Origin: Bombilactobacillus bombi
Lineage (GTDB): Bacteria; Bacillota; Bacilli; Lactobacillales; Lactobacillaceae
Assembly (NCBI RefSeq): GCF_964340835.1
Contig: NZ_OZ204251.1
DNA length: 64,000 bases
Strand: one strand, 5' to 3'
Positions 1 to 9,454 of the stretch are shown one piece after another. The notes below the pieces were generated by a model, which saw only the letters and a program-made list of their open reading frames with translations, did not search any database and was not told the origin of the DNA. Position 1 is the stretch's first letter, and each line of letters opens with the position of its first letter. A program made the position numbers and the translations under genes.

Positions 1-3000
1 CCTGATCCTCCACGTTGGAATCAAAAAATCACAGTGCAAAATGTTGACCTTTATGGCAATAGTTTCTATGGTATCGTCCGCGCAGAATCTCTTGGTAATA
101 ATACTCAAGAAATTTACAAAGATGTGAATTATTACGGCGCACAGTTCTTATACAGCGTTTCAGGTTCTAATACTTCGATTACGACGCAAGGACAGATTAA
201 CGCGTATTCACTGAAAACTTATATTGGACCTGATGGCAAAACTTATAACTGTCAAGGCGGCGGCAATCAGGAGAATATGCAGACTTTCAATATTATATTT
301 GACGAAGGAAGCACTTATACAGGTTATACCTATAATGGCCCCGTGTTAGAGTTAACTGGTTCGGCTACTTTGAAGACACATAGTCATGTTTATCTCTATC
401 CGCATGGTGACGATCCCCAGTTAGGTCATGCCCAAATGTCAATGAATTGGGGAATTTCGATGCCCAATAATACTAAGCAACCAACTTTAGAACTACAAGG
501 TGATGCCAGTTTAAATATCAATTGTGATGCCCAAGATGCTAAAGACGCTGGTATACCGCCTGGTATTACTACTGATAAACCAATAATTGATAAACCAGTA
601 GGAGCTATTTATATGGGGGGTTCGAACTCCCAAATTATTTTTAATGAAATTACTGATCCTAAAACTCAAAAAACGTACGATCCCGAAATTAATATTCAAA
701 GCGATGGTGCGATTGATAAAAATAATCCTCTGGTAAATCTTAGTACAGGAAAAATTGATTTGTCACATGGTAAGTTAAGTATCAATACTCATAATTTGGG
801 TAATTATACGACTGCGGAAAAAGGCGGCCTCATGCAAGTTGGTCCTGGAATGGATATTGCTGTGCAAACGGGGGGGAATTTTAATATTTCAGTAGATGAC
901 AATAATAATGCCGCCGATAAAGCAATCAACTTATTGTATTCCACAGGAACGATGAATATTAATATTGTTAATCCAAAGAATGTCTCTTTAGACTTGCGCA
1001 AGGATAATTGTCCTAACAGTGCTTTGGTTTATACCGGTGGTAATGGAGCGTTGAATAAATTAAGCGATGTGTTAAAGGTTATTGGTTTGAAAGAACTAAC
1101 CTTGCCTGATGGCACGCTAGTTTCTCCTAATACTCAAGTAATTACTACTAGTGGGGCAGATATTAATGTCTATGATTCTAAAATTCGAGCAACTGGTGAT
1201 AATGGTGTTATTGATGGCAGTAACGGTGAAGCAATTGGTTTTCCTACTGCTAAGACTATTCAGGTGGGAATGGATGCTGCCGGTCCTATTCGTTTTCAAC
1301 ACTTGACTTTGCCTTTTTATCATAACTTGTTGGCACCAATACTATATTTAGATGGTTCCAAGATTATTCAAACCACCCATAAGGATATGGATATTTTGAA
1401 AAATGCCATGTTATATATGATGGGGAAAGAATTTCGTTATATTCAATTATCAGATTTACCAGGGCCCAATTTAACTGCTGTATCGCCCACACTCTCTCCT
1501 GACAATTCACAAATTAAGGGCACAGTTAAGGGAGATGAATGGGCAGATACTAATAAAATAGGCAATGAATTTTATCCTCATGCCCCCTTACTCCGTGTAC
1601 AAATTCAGCATCAAGACGGAACAATGGTTGATTTGGGAGATTTTGTCAATGATAAAGCAGCTAGCGAAGTGGTAGTGCCAATTACTAATTTAGAAGATCC
1701 TGCTGTGAAATATGTAACGCCCAACTTATTACAAAGAAACGCAGATGGCTTAGATATTACGGATGAAAGCCACTTAGGACACATGGTAGGAACGGTTGTT
1801 AACAATAAAAAGGTTGTGAATCCTGTTTATGAACCGACTAAAAAGGTAACTTGGAGTCATATTGAACAAAATAATAATCATTTTGTTTTTAATTTGAAAC
1901 AGGCAGTGACAGATTATAATAATCGTCCAGTTAACAGCAGCAAAAAATTACATTTACGTTCCACTGATAAAATTCTAACTAGCGTAGTCACCAATTACCA
2001 AGCGTCACCAAGGTCAATCACTACAATTAAAAATTTAGCCATTGAACCAGGTTTATCTCAGACTTTTCTGTTGGGTGATCAAATTTCTGTACCATTGTTT
2101 TATCAAGATGGCGATGATTTTGCGCCTAATAATCAGATCACTTTGAAAGGGACAAGTACTGATGATAAAGGGCATCAAAGTCCACCATTAAATGGCGTTA
2201 TCAGTCCTATCAATACCACAGGTGCCAAAACCGCCGCGACTTGGGTGATTAGTGAGCCCACGAAGGCTGCAGGGCAATATACCTTGAATTTTTCAGGTCA
2301 AGATGAATTAGGCAACAACGATGATGGTGTAAATGGCGAGGGTATTGATTGGCATTACAATGTTTTAAATTTACCAGCTTATGATGGTCAAAGAACGTTA
2401 ATGCATCCAGATCATAAAACTACAATTGCTGCCAATGATTTTATATCTATGGGTTATTATTATGACCAAAGTGTCTTCACGCCTAAGAACCAGACGGCTG
2501 CAATTACTAATTTTTCCTTTCAGCGCGTAGATGATAAACAGTCAAAAGATAAAAACATCAGTTTAAAAACTACCAACTTAATTATTACTAATAAAGATAC
2601 GCAAAAAACCGTAGTTATTAATAATTTTAAATACGATAAAAAGTATACCGCACAAGCGCTCAGTCAAGATTCGCAAAATTTAGCGGTTATTGATAAAAGT
2701 GACCCGAATCAAATCAAGTTTCAAAAAAATATTCAGTTTACTTTAGAAACCAAATTTTTTATTACAGCAGTGCCAAAGATTTCTTTAGCGCAAATTAAGT
2801 TAACTACTGACTATCAAGATCAAAGCACAGGGGCTACTAATCAAGTTACTTTGGGACAAGTGGCAGCTTTAACCAAAGACAAGGTCGATTTTTTAGAATT
2901 GACAGTGCCTAATCAGCTTAACTATGGCAAAAAGCCACTTGTACCTCATCAACCACAGAGTGAATATTCAATTTATAATCGTGATGGTGTGCAAAACAAT

Positions 3001-3333
3001 TTGATTTTGAATTATCAACCGCATAGTGATAATCATTTACAAGTTTATGTTAAATATGTGGATGCCTCTGGTTTATGGCCAAATGCATTACTTTTGAAGA
3101 ATCAGTATCAGACTGCTTCGTATCTAGATCAAGGAGATGCCTTAGTTTATGATCAAATACTTCAAACCTCACTTACTGATTCTATGCAGCATGTCCAATT
3201 AGCCGCTGATTGGTGGAATAACCAAAATATTCAAACTCAAGGCATTTTTATGGAAACACTCAACCAATCCCAGCTTCAGCCTGACCAATATCAAGGTAAA
3301 TTAGAATGGACAGCTGTGAATAGCGTGCCTTAG
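1..3333 (+). CDS. Giant secreted surface protein 1, pectate-lyase-like adhesin with WxL-like end (5' truncated)
   Basis: The reading frame is open from base 1, so the gene begins upstream of the window; the GTG at 34 is only an internal Val codon. About 230 N-terminal residues seem to be missing, judging from alignment with the relatives at 3601 and 57900. The visible part starts in a region shared with both (LYGNSFYG here, LYGSTYWG in protein 3), typical of right-handed beta-helix, pectate-lyase-like adhesins. It continues with shared blocks (DVNYYGAQFLYS, VLNLPAYDGQR) and ends with a diverged WxL domain: VPNQLNYG, then GLWPNALLL, then the terminal Y-x3-LEW motif (YQGKLEW). WxL domains bind peptidoglycan non-covalently, and there is no LPXTG motif. 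Inferred role: adhesion or surface interaction. Substrate unknown. Confidence 0.85.
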   Translation, partial: PDPPRWNQKITVQNVDLYGNSFYGIVRAESLGNNTQEIYKDVNYYGAQFLYSVSGSNTSITTQGQINAYSLKTYIGPDGKTYNCQGGGNQENMQTFNIIFDEGSTYTGYTYNGPVLELTGSATLKTHSHVYLYPHGDDPQLGHAQMSMNWGISMPNNTKQPTLELQGDASLNINCDAQDAKDAGIPPGITTDKPIIDKPVGAIYMGGSNSQIIFNEITDPKTQKTYDPEINIQSDGAIDKNNPLVNLSTGKIDLSHGKLSINTHNLGNYTTAEKGGLMQVGPGMDIAVQTGGNFNISVDDNNNAADKAINLLYSTGTMNINIVNPKNVSLDLRKDNCPNSALVYTGGNGALNKLSDVLKVIGLKELTLPDGTLVSPNTQVITTSGADINVYDSKIRATGDNGVIDGSNGEAIGFPTAKTIQVGMDAAGPIRFQHLTLPFYHNLLAPILYLDGSKIIQTTHKDMDILKNAMLYMMGKEFRYIQLSDLPGPNLTAVSPTLSPDNSQIKGTVKGDEWADTNKIGNEFYPHAPLLRVQIQHQDGTMVDLGDFVNDKAASEVVVPITNLEDPAVKYVTPNLLQRNADGLDITDESHLGHMVGTVVNNKKVVNPVYEPTKKVTWSHIEQNNNHFVFNLKQAVTDYNNRPVNSSKKLHLRSTDKILTSVVTNYQASPRSITTIKNLAIEPGLSQTFLLGDQISVPLFYQDGDDFAPNNQITLKGTSTDDKGHQSPPLNGVISPINTTGAKTAATWVISEPTKAAGQYTLNFSGQDELGNNDDGVNGEGIDWHYNVLNLPAYDGQRTLMHPDHKTTIAANDFISMGYYYDQSVFTPKNQTAAITNFSFQRVDDKQSKDKNISLKTTNLIITNKDTQKTVVINNFKYDKKYTAQALSQDSQNLAVIDKSDPNQIKFQKNIQFTLETKFFITAVPKISLAQIKLTTDYQDQSTGATNQVTLGQVAALTKDKVDFLELTVPNQLNYGKKPLVPHQPQSEYSIYNRDGVQNNLILNYQPHSDNHLQVYVKYVDASGLWPNALLLKNQYQTASYLDQGDALVYDQILQTSLTDSMQHVQLAADWWNNQNIQTQGIFMETLNQSQLQPDQYQGKLEWTAVNSVP

Positions 3334-3382
3334 TTATTCTTCATATTTCAACTCCTAATATTTGTTTTAAAAATAATTTATG

Positions 3383-3411
3383 TTGCTAAAACAACACTAA
3401 TGTACTATAAT
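3383..3411 (+). promoter_or_regulatory. Promoter ahead of surface protein 2 leader
   Basis: TTGCTA, a 17-base spacer and a perfect TATAAT. It lies 50 bases after the end of surface protein 1 and fires into a short leader that carries a Shine-Dalgarno and a terminator hairpin. Confidence 0.65.
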
Positions 3412-3445
3412 AACCACGTAAAATTACAACATGTAGGAGGTAAAC

Positions 3446-3480
3446 TTGAGCTTGAAATGAACATCCAATTATTACAATAA
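3446..3480 (+). other. Two overlapping leader mini-ORFs
   Basis: AGGAGG at 3435-3440 is followed, 5 bases later, by TTG AGC TTG AAA TGA (MSLK). Its stop overlaps an ATG in an ATGA junction at 3457-3460, which opens MNIQLLQ and stops at 3478-3480, inside the ascending arm of the terminator. A strong ribosome site with no long gene behind it, in front of a terminator, is the layout of a translation-controlled attenuator. Seen: the signals. Inferred: translation and regulation. Confidence 0.4.
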
Positions 3481-3511
3481 TGTTATTGCTTAGGTAATGG
3501 CATTATTTTTT
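3476..3511 (+). terminator. Intrinsic terminator or attenuator before surface protein 2
   Basis: A 14-bp continuous stem (3476-3489 with 3494-3507, including G-U pairs), a TTAG loop and a T-run. It stands between the promoter at 3383 and the gene at 3601, so it either ends a roughly 95-nt transcript or attenuates the surface gene. Confidence 0.75.
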
Positions 3512-3600
3512 ATGTTTTCAATGTCAAAGTAGTCGACCTGTCTTAATTAATTTTGACAGCAGATATTCTAAATTACTTCTCAAAGAAACAGGTGCTAATC

Positions 3601-6600
3601 ATGAAAATAAAAATATTCTTGAAATTTTTCTTGTTAGAAATAATAATTTTTGAGAGTTGGTTATTTTCTATGAATGTCGTACAAGCTACCACAAATAATA
3701 ATAAGATGTTCATTAACAAATCGATAACCACTCCAACTTCACTATTACAGACTCCCAGTCAATCAACTTATTTACCAAGCAATTTGCCACCAGCTTCTAC
3801 AATGGTTGCTGATGACGATAATCCTTATAGTAATGCTAAGCAAGATTTAATGTTGTATTATAATCCGCAAGGTGGGTATACATCGGTAGTTTATACACCT
3901 AATGGTTTTTTGGATGCCGTTTATGATCCAGCTGCAAAGGGCTGGGGTTGGGATTCTAACAAGTGGAAAGATAACATCAGTAGAATGAATTTAGGAAGCG
4001 GAACGTCCCAATCTGGTGGTGGCCCACTTTCTGAAATTCATAAAATAATTTTAGCTAATGACATTAATATGGATGATATTGATGCAAGCAATAATCCATA
4101 CGGCATAACTTTGCCTTTAGGAGGGTCACAAGGAACTGGAATAGTTAATGGGGCTTCTAATTACCGATATGTCCATGTGCGCCACAATAAATTGGATATT
4201 GATGGTAACCAGCATTATATCAATATGATGAGCTTGAATATTGCTTTATGTGGCACTAGAAATCGCTCCCCTGAAGTGAAAGATGTTTCATATAAAGAAG
4301 ACTGGACCTTAGAGAATACAACTATCTATTCCACAACCTATTGGGGTTATTTGAGTGCAAATACTGGACTGGCCAGCAATTATGAAGATCCAGAATTAAG
4401 GGAAAGCGGGCTTAATGGTGGTTATACTTGGTTTACCTATAAAAATATGAATTTTGTAGGTTCACAATTTGCTTGGACCGGTCAAAAAACTACGGGAGTT
4501 TCTATTGAAGGTAATGTAAATGTTAATACTTGCTATTCTTATATTGTTCCTAATGATAACCACATTTGGCGTGCTCAAGGTGGGGGCAATCAACAAAATT
4601 TTGAAGTAGATCGTGTTATTTTTAAAAGTGGTTGTCATTATACTGGCTACAGTTTCAATGGTGTAAATATGGAGTTGACTGGTAAGGCTACTTTTGAAGA
4701 TGATTCAATCGTAGATTTATATCCGCATGGCACTGGTCCAGAACACCAAGCTCAAGGGATGTCTTTTGGAATTTATATGCCTGGCTCTGGCAATCAAGAT
4801 TCTGTCATCGAAATGAACGGTGACTCGAAGTTAAATATTCATTGTGATTCTACTGATTATAATCCAATACCGAATGGAACTGTGCCTAACGTGCCCAGAG
4901 CAGCTGTAGAAAATCATCCTCAATATCAATATCCTTGTGGGGCAATTGATATGGAAAGTTCAAAAGCCCAATTAGTGTTTAATAAAGTTAAAGACAAACC
5001 TTCTCCACAAATTAATATTGATAGTCATGGACAAATTTTTAATAATAAAGCCTTGGTTTATTTTTCTTCAGGTGATGCTGAACTCGCTAATGGAACATTT
5101 AATATGAAAGCCTATGATTTAGGCAATTATGATACCAGTAGTGGCAGCAATGGTGGTGGCCTGATGAATGTTGGTTCTGGGATGATTATTAATGTGCGGA
5201 CTGGTGGTATCTTTAATCTAGAAGTAGCAGATAATAATCATAGTGCTAATCATCCGCTGAATTTGTTGTACGCGCAGGGTAAAATTCATGTTAATATTGT
5301 CAACCCTACTAATGTGAGCTTGGATTTACGCAAAGATCCCTGTGATGCTAGTGCCTTAGTTTATGCCAGGGGTAATTCAACCGTGACGACGCTCTCGAGG
5401 GATGTCTCTTTAGGTGGAAAGTTGACGATTCCTCGAGGGACCAACGTAGTTCTGCCTAAAAGTATTTTGAATACAGCTTATCCAGATTCTAGTTCCGATA
5501 TTGAAGTTTATGACACAAAGATTAGAGCCGAAGGTAATAATCAAGCGGCTAAGGGTAATGGGCAAGTAATTGTGGGACCAATGGGACAATCTGAAGATGT
5601 GAAACTTGGCATGGGAACTGGTGTAGATGGTCCCATTCGAGTTCAACGAGTAGAATTGCCTTTTACACAAAATTTAATTGATCCCCTATTATTTGTTGAT
5701 AATACTAAGGTTATTCAAGCACGAGATGCTGATGGGTTAAAACCCTTAAAATTGGCCATGTTCAAAATGTTAGGTAAAGAATTTCGGTATATTAGTTTGT
5801 CTGATCTGCCGGGACCTTCTTTAATCTTAAACAAAGACTCCAATGTAGTTTATCCCAGCAAAGAAACTTCGAGTTGGAAGATTAATGGTCAGAGTGGCGG
5901 CGATGAATGGGCTGACTATGATACTAATTATGCCCATGATTCAAATTATCCAGAATTTCAACCGACACCACCACTAGTAAGAGTTCAAGTCAAACGTCTC
6001 AATCCGAACCCTGATCCGAAAAATCCTCAAAGCAAGTATCTTTATATTGATTTGGGAACGATGACTAATAATCAAGAAGCTGAGCAAAAAGCTAACTCGG
6101 ATTATACCAATCCGGCCATTGCCGAATTAACCAATCCCATTACTCCTAATATTTTGAATGATAATTTTGGTAATTTGAGTTTGTATGCGAAAGATGATAA
6201 GGGTAATCAAATACCTAATCCTAATTTGGGACAAGCTATTCCTAAATATCAAGACAGTACTTCGGCTACTATCGCTGCTGATTTTGAAAATAAGCATCCA
6301 AAATATTTAGATCCAAAAGATGTTCAGTGGGATGGTGGAAGTTGGGATCCTACTTTAGGTGGATTGGGATCCTCTATGAAGTTTGCTCATCGCGTCACTT
6401 TTGATTTGCATAAGTTGATTGATAATTACAATGCAAGTCATAAACAGCCGTTATATTTAAAGGCCACCGATCAAATTTTGACAAGCACAGTGACCAACTT
6501 TCAGTCATCGCCATTGTCAACGATTTATGTTCGCAATCTTTCGATGGTCACTCAAGCTCCGAAAGAGTTTCTTTTAGGTGAAGATATTCAATTGCCAATA

Positions 6601-7848
6601 TCTTATTATGATGGTGATGAGAACTTTAACTCATCTATAATTCCCACATTGACGCTAACTGGTAAAATTGATGCTACTACCGATGTAACCGGAAGTATTA
6701 AACCTATTAACTTAAAAAAGAAAACTGATTATCATTGGAATATTGGCAAGGCTGTTGCAGCAGGTCAGCATAAGATTGCTTTTACAGCGCAAGATAATTC
6801 AACGCCAATTAATCATGCTTATGATGAGAATAAGACAACCACTGGTGAACAAGGGGATGTCTTTAATTGGCAATACAATGTGTTAAATTTGCCTGCTTAT
6901 GCCGGCCAACGCCAAGTTCAACAATATCGTCCAAAGTCTAACAAAGATATTACAATTACGCATGATGATGCGACTAACACTGATCGCATCAAAGATAAAA
7001 TGCCTATGGGTCGCTATTTAGAGAAGAATACTTTTACGCCCAAAGACCAAACGGCACCAATTAGTAATTTTATGTTCGTACGTAATAATGAAAGGGACAA
7101 GGGCGCTAATACTTCCAAAGACTATAACTTATATCGTAATAACTCTAAATTAGTCATCACGGAAATTGGCACCAATAATAAATTAGAAATTAAAAACTTT
7201 AATTATAATATGAAATACACGGCTGATAGTTATAAAAACAGTGCCGTTGTAGAAAATGGTCATTTTAAAAAGAATATTAAATTTGAAATTACGACTAATT
7301 TGAGTATTAGTAATGTCCCGAATGCTAATTTATCACCGATTATGCTGGAAAGTGATTTGAATAGTCAACAGCAAAATGTTAAATTAGCGACGATTGCGCC
7401 TGTTGCCATTGGCAATGTATATTTGCTGCAATTAATTGTACCCAATATCATTGATTATGGTGATAAGCATGTAGCTTTCGAAGGAACTAATAACGAATAT
7501 GCAATTGTGAATCAAACGGCAGTTCGAGACAATTTGATTTTGAATTATTTACCAATTAAGGGTCAAAATTTACATGTCTATGTAAAACATGTTAACGGAC
7601 TATGGGATTCATCCTTGCAATTTAAAGGTAATAAAACGCAAAATCTAACGGATAGTGATTTAGAAATCTTTAGTTCTGGTCCGATTGATGCAAATTTAAA
7701 TGATCCTATTCAACACATTAAACTAGCTGATAATTGGTGGAATCAATCTAATCAACAGCAAGCTGGCTTATTTATGAAAACTCAATCTCATCAGCGGCTG
7801 GGTAACTATGTAGGAGAGCTGGAATGGACAGTGACAGATAGTATTTAA
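3601..7848 (+). CDS. Giant secreted surface protein 2, pectate-lyase-like adhesin with WxL-like end
   Basis: About 1415 residues. I chose ATG 3601 over the upstream TTG 3553 because it opens a clean signal peptide: Lys-rich start, hydrophobic core, and cleavage expected after VVQA near residue 30. Next come a Ser/Thr/Pro linker and a domain holding KIILANDINM and LDIDGNQHYI. These fit the I-x-L-x-x-D-I and IDG-x-x-H pattern of pectate-lyase-like adhesive domains. Blocks shared with proteins 1 and 3 follow (VLNLPAYAGQR; TDQILTSTVTNFQ near residue 960). The C-terminus is WxL-like: VPNIIDYG, GLWDSSL and GNYVGELEW. Likely exported by Sec and held non-covalently on the wall. It is the longest of the three and may be an older tandem duplicate of protein 1. 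Confidence 0.85.
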   Translation: MKIKIFLKFFLLEIIIFESWLFSMNVVQATTNNNKMFINKSITTPTSLLQTPSQSTYLPSNLPPASTMVADDDNPYSNAKQDLMLYYNPQGGYTSVVYTPNGFLDAVYDPAAKGWGWDSNKWKDNISRMNLGSGTSQSGGGPLSEIHKIILANDINMDDIDASNNPYGITLPLGGSQGTGIVNGASNYRYVHVRHNKLDIDGNQHYINMMSLNIALCGTRNRSPEVKDVSYKEDWTLENTTIYSTTYWGYLSANTGLASNYEDPELRESGLNGGYTWFTYKNMNFVGSQFAWTGQKTTGVSIEGNVNVNTCYSYIVPNDNHIWRAQGGGNQQNFEVDRVIFKSGCHYTGYSFNGVNMELTGKATFEDDSIVDLYPHGTGPEHQAQGMSFGIYMPGSGNQDSVIEMNGDSKLNIHCDSTDYNPIPNGTVPNVPRAAVENHPQYQYPCGAIDMESSKAQLVFNKVKDKPSPQINIDSHGQIFNNKALVYFSSGDAELANGTFNMKAYDLGNYDTSSGSNGGGLMNVGSGMIINVRTGGIFNLEVADNNHSANHPLNLLYAQGKIHVNIVNPTNVSLDLRKDPCDASALVYARGNSTVTTLSRDVSLGGKLTIPRGTNVVLPKSILNTAYPDSSSDIEVYDTKIRAEGNNQAAKGNGQVIVGPMGQSEDVKLGMGTGVDGPIRVQRVELPFTQNLIDPLLFVDNTKVIQARDADGLKPLKLAMFKMLGKEFRYISLSDLPGPSLILNKDSNVVYPSKETSSWKINGQSGGDEWADYDTNYAHDSNYPEFQPTPPLVRVQVKRLNPNPDPKNPQSKYLYIDLGTMTNNQEAEQKANSDYTNPAIAELTNPITPNILNDNFGNLSLYAKDDKGNQIPNPNLGQAIPKYQDSTSATIAADFENKHPKYLDPKDVQWDGGSWDPTLGGLGSSMKFAHRVTFDLHKLIDNYNASHKQPLYLKATDQILTSTVTNFQSSPLSTIYVRNLSMVTQAPKEFLLGEDIQLPISYYDGDENFNSSIIPTLTLTGKIDATTDVTGSIKPINLKKKTDYHWNIGKAVAAGQHKIAFTAQDNSTPINHAYDENKTTTGEQGDVFNWQYNVLNLPAYAGQRQVQQYRPKSNKDITITHDDATNTDRIKDKMPMGRYLEKNTFTPKDQTAPISNFMFVRNNERDKGANTSKDYNLYRNNSKLVITEIGTNNKLEIKNFNYNMKYTADSYKNSAVVENGHFKKNIKFEITTNLSISNVPNANLSPIMLESDLNSQQQNVKLATIAPVAIGNVYLLQLIVPNIIDYGDKHVAFEGTNNEYAIVNQTAVRDNLILNYLPIKGQNLHVYVKHVNGLWDSSLQFKGNKTQNLTDSDLEIFSSGPIDANLNDPIQHIKLADNWWNQSNQQQAGLFMKTQSHQRLGNYVGELEWTVTDSI

Positions 7849-7876
7849 ATTTATATGGAACTATAAAATTTTCCCT

Positions 7877-7907
7877 AAAAACAAGACATATTTTGTCTTG
7901 TTTTTTT
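7877..7907 (+). terminator. Terminator of surface protein 2
   Basis: AAAACAAGACA pairs with TGTCTTGTTTT around a short loop and is followed by T residues, 29 bases after the stop codon. Confidence 0.85.
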
Positions 7908-7921
7908 GATTTAAATGATAA

Positions 7922-7949
7922 TCGCTAAAGATGGATATTGTATTATAAT
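7922..7949 (+). promoter_or_regulatory. Possible promoter for the 52-residue membrane protein
   Basis: TCGCTA, 16 bases, TATAAT. It would give a leader of about 120 nt before 8079. The -35 is weak. Confidence 0.35.
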
Positions 7950-8078
7950 GAAGATTAAGGAAGTGATGTCTTAGAATAAAGCGTGAATTTTACTGCTGTT
8001 ACATAATTGCAGTTACAATTACTTTAGGATTCAAAATAAATAGCTACTATAATCTGAGGATTTTTGGAGGAGTTTGAA

Positions 8079-8237
8079 ATGGAAAGAAAAAATTTATTAA
8101 TCGGTACAATTGCCATTCTTTGTCTAGTTGCATCATTAATTTGTTGGGTTTTAAAACAACAGTCACTAGCATTAATTATTAGTAACGCGGGCTTAGCACT
8201 AACAACAATTTTTTATTTATGGAGTAATCGTAATTAA
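8079..8237 (+). CDS. Small two-TM membrane protein (52 aa)
   Basis: ATG 8079 with a strong Shine-Dalgarno (TGGAGGAG, 7 bases upstream). Two hydrophobic segments, about residues 6-24 and 28-47, are joined by a short basic turn (KQQ), and the protein ends SNRN. It has its own terminator. I do not recognise the family. Its size, topology and aromatic ending (FYLWSN) resemble the small protein at 42322 (SYLWKY), so the two may be distant relatives. No function assigned. Confidence 0.65.
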   Translation: MERKNLLIGTIAILCLVASLICWVLKQQSLALIISNAGLALTTIFYLWSNRN

Positions 8238-8247
8238 TCAAATATTT

Positions 8248-8282
8248 AGAGGCTGAGACAACTTGTTTGTTCCAGCCTCTTT
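8248..8282 (+). terminator. Terminator of small membrane protein
   Basis: AGAGGCTG pairs with CAGCCTCT, with extra inner pairing GACAA/TTTGTT. Confidence 0.75.
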
Positions 8283-8421
8283 GCCAATAAGAACTCATGA
8301 ACATCATAGAAAATTCATAGTTTTAGATTACCATAACCATAATAGTAGGATTTTAAAAGTAGTTAAGTTATACTGAAGTTTCCTTAGATTCAATTTGGTA
8401 ATTTAAAAGGAGAAAACAACC

Positions 8422-9390
8422 ATGAAATATTGTCCTAATTGTGGTTTTAAATTAGCTTCTGATTATAAAGTTTGCCCACAATGTGGTTATCATTTGCCTC
8501 AAAAAAAGTCAGCCACAGCTGCAGTTACAAAAGAAATCAAATCCCAACATTTGTCTCGAGTACAAGCACATCAGCACCAACAAGCACCCTTAACAAGTCC
8601 GCTTTTGCAGTATTTACATTGGTTAAAACATAATTTAATTACTGTCTCGCTGGTAGTTTTATTGGTGATTTTAACCTATATTTATGTAGGCAAAATTATT
8701 AGTGTTGTCGTGGCTATTGGCATGATAATTTGGGGTTATATCTTTGCTAACCATCAAGCAGCTCCTTTAGACGCAAAATTAAAATTAATGTTTCGCCGCG
8801 TAGAACATGAAGAAGAGACTAAAGTACAACGGGTTTTAAACACTAAAACTAATACTAAAGTTCGTGATGCGACCATTCCAGTTCCAATTCAGCCGCCCAA
8901 ATATCAAACTGTCAAGACTACATCGCGGCGTTCATGGATAGTTAGTTTTTTGGCAATTATTACTTGGAGTACGAGTTATTGGCCAGGCTTTTTTGCGGAC
9001 AATTCGTTGGGAGTTGCTATTGGTTGGAATAGTCCAACGGTGCCATCACTATCACAAATGATTCGTCAAGCAATTATGTATTTAAACTTTAACTTTCATT
9101 TACAAATCAATCCCTCCTTAGGTTTATGGTTGTTAGCATTAGGACCAGTGATTGTGCTTTTGGGTTCTTTAATGCCTAGTCGTTTTGGCCGTAAATTGGC
9201 TGTTCGTGGAGCCATAGTAAGTGTAATTGTTTATTTAGGCGGTTTAGCTATTTTAAAAATGGCCTTGAGTTGGGGAAGTCGTTATCTTCAATTGCCAACA
9301 GTTAATCTGGGAAGCAGTGGTTATGTAGCAATTTTTTGTGTAATTTTAATGCTTATTTTGACAATTATTGCTAAATATCGTCAACGGTAA
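8422..9390 (+). CDS. Zinc-ribbon integral membrane protein (322 aa)
   Basis: Starts with a zinc ribbon: Cys4, Cys7, Cys18 and Cys21 in CPNCG and CPQCG knuckles. A cytosolic linker of about 45 residues rich in His and Gln follows, then paired TM segments near residues 71-110, a basic stretch, and three or four TM segments from about 174 to 320. The start is fixed by AAGGAG 9 bases upstream. This layout (zinc ribbon plus several helices) is common for uncharacterised membrane proteins of lactobacilli. It sits just upstream of the two-component system. Role unknown; envelope stress sensing is a guess from position only. Confidence 0.8.
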   Translation: MKYCPNCGFKLASDYKVCPQCGYHLPQKKSATAAVTKEIKSQHLSRVQAHQHQQAPLTSPLLQYLHWLKHNLITVSLVVLLVILTYIYVGKIISVVVAIGMIIWGYIFANHQAAPLDAKLKLMFRRVEHEEETKVQRVLNTKTNTKVRDATIPVPIQPPKYQTVKTTSRRSWIVSFLAIITWSTSYWPGFFADNSLGVAIGWNSPTVPSLSQMIRQAIMYLNFNFHLQINPSLGLWLLALGPVIVLLGSLMPSRFGRKLAVRGAIVSVIVYLGGLAILKMALSWGSRYLQLPTVNLGSSGYVAIFCVILMLILTIIAKYRQR

Positions 9391-9394
9391 TCAA

Positions 9395-9424
9395 TTGGTT
9401 TTTCCAGAGACTCTTTAGTATAAT
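9395..9424 (+). promoter_or_regulatory. Promoter of the two-component/murE operon
   Basis: TTGGTT, 18 bases, TATAAT. It starts 5 bases after the zinc-ribbon gene and lies 31 bases before the response regulator. Confidence 0.5.
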
Positions 9425-9454
9425 GAAAGCGACATTGTTTTGGGGGAGAAGTTA

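Noticed and set aside
34..60. GTG at 34 as a start codon of surface protein 1
   Set aside because: The frame is open to base 1 and the residues before GTG continue the similarity to the paralogues, so the gene begins outside the window.
3100..3333. LPXTG sorting signal on the giant surface proteins
   Set aside because: The C-termini end in a W-containing motif with no LPXTG, hydrophobic segment or basic tail.
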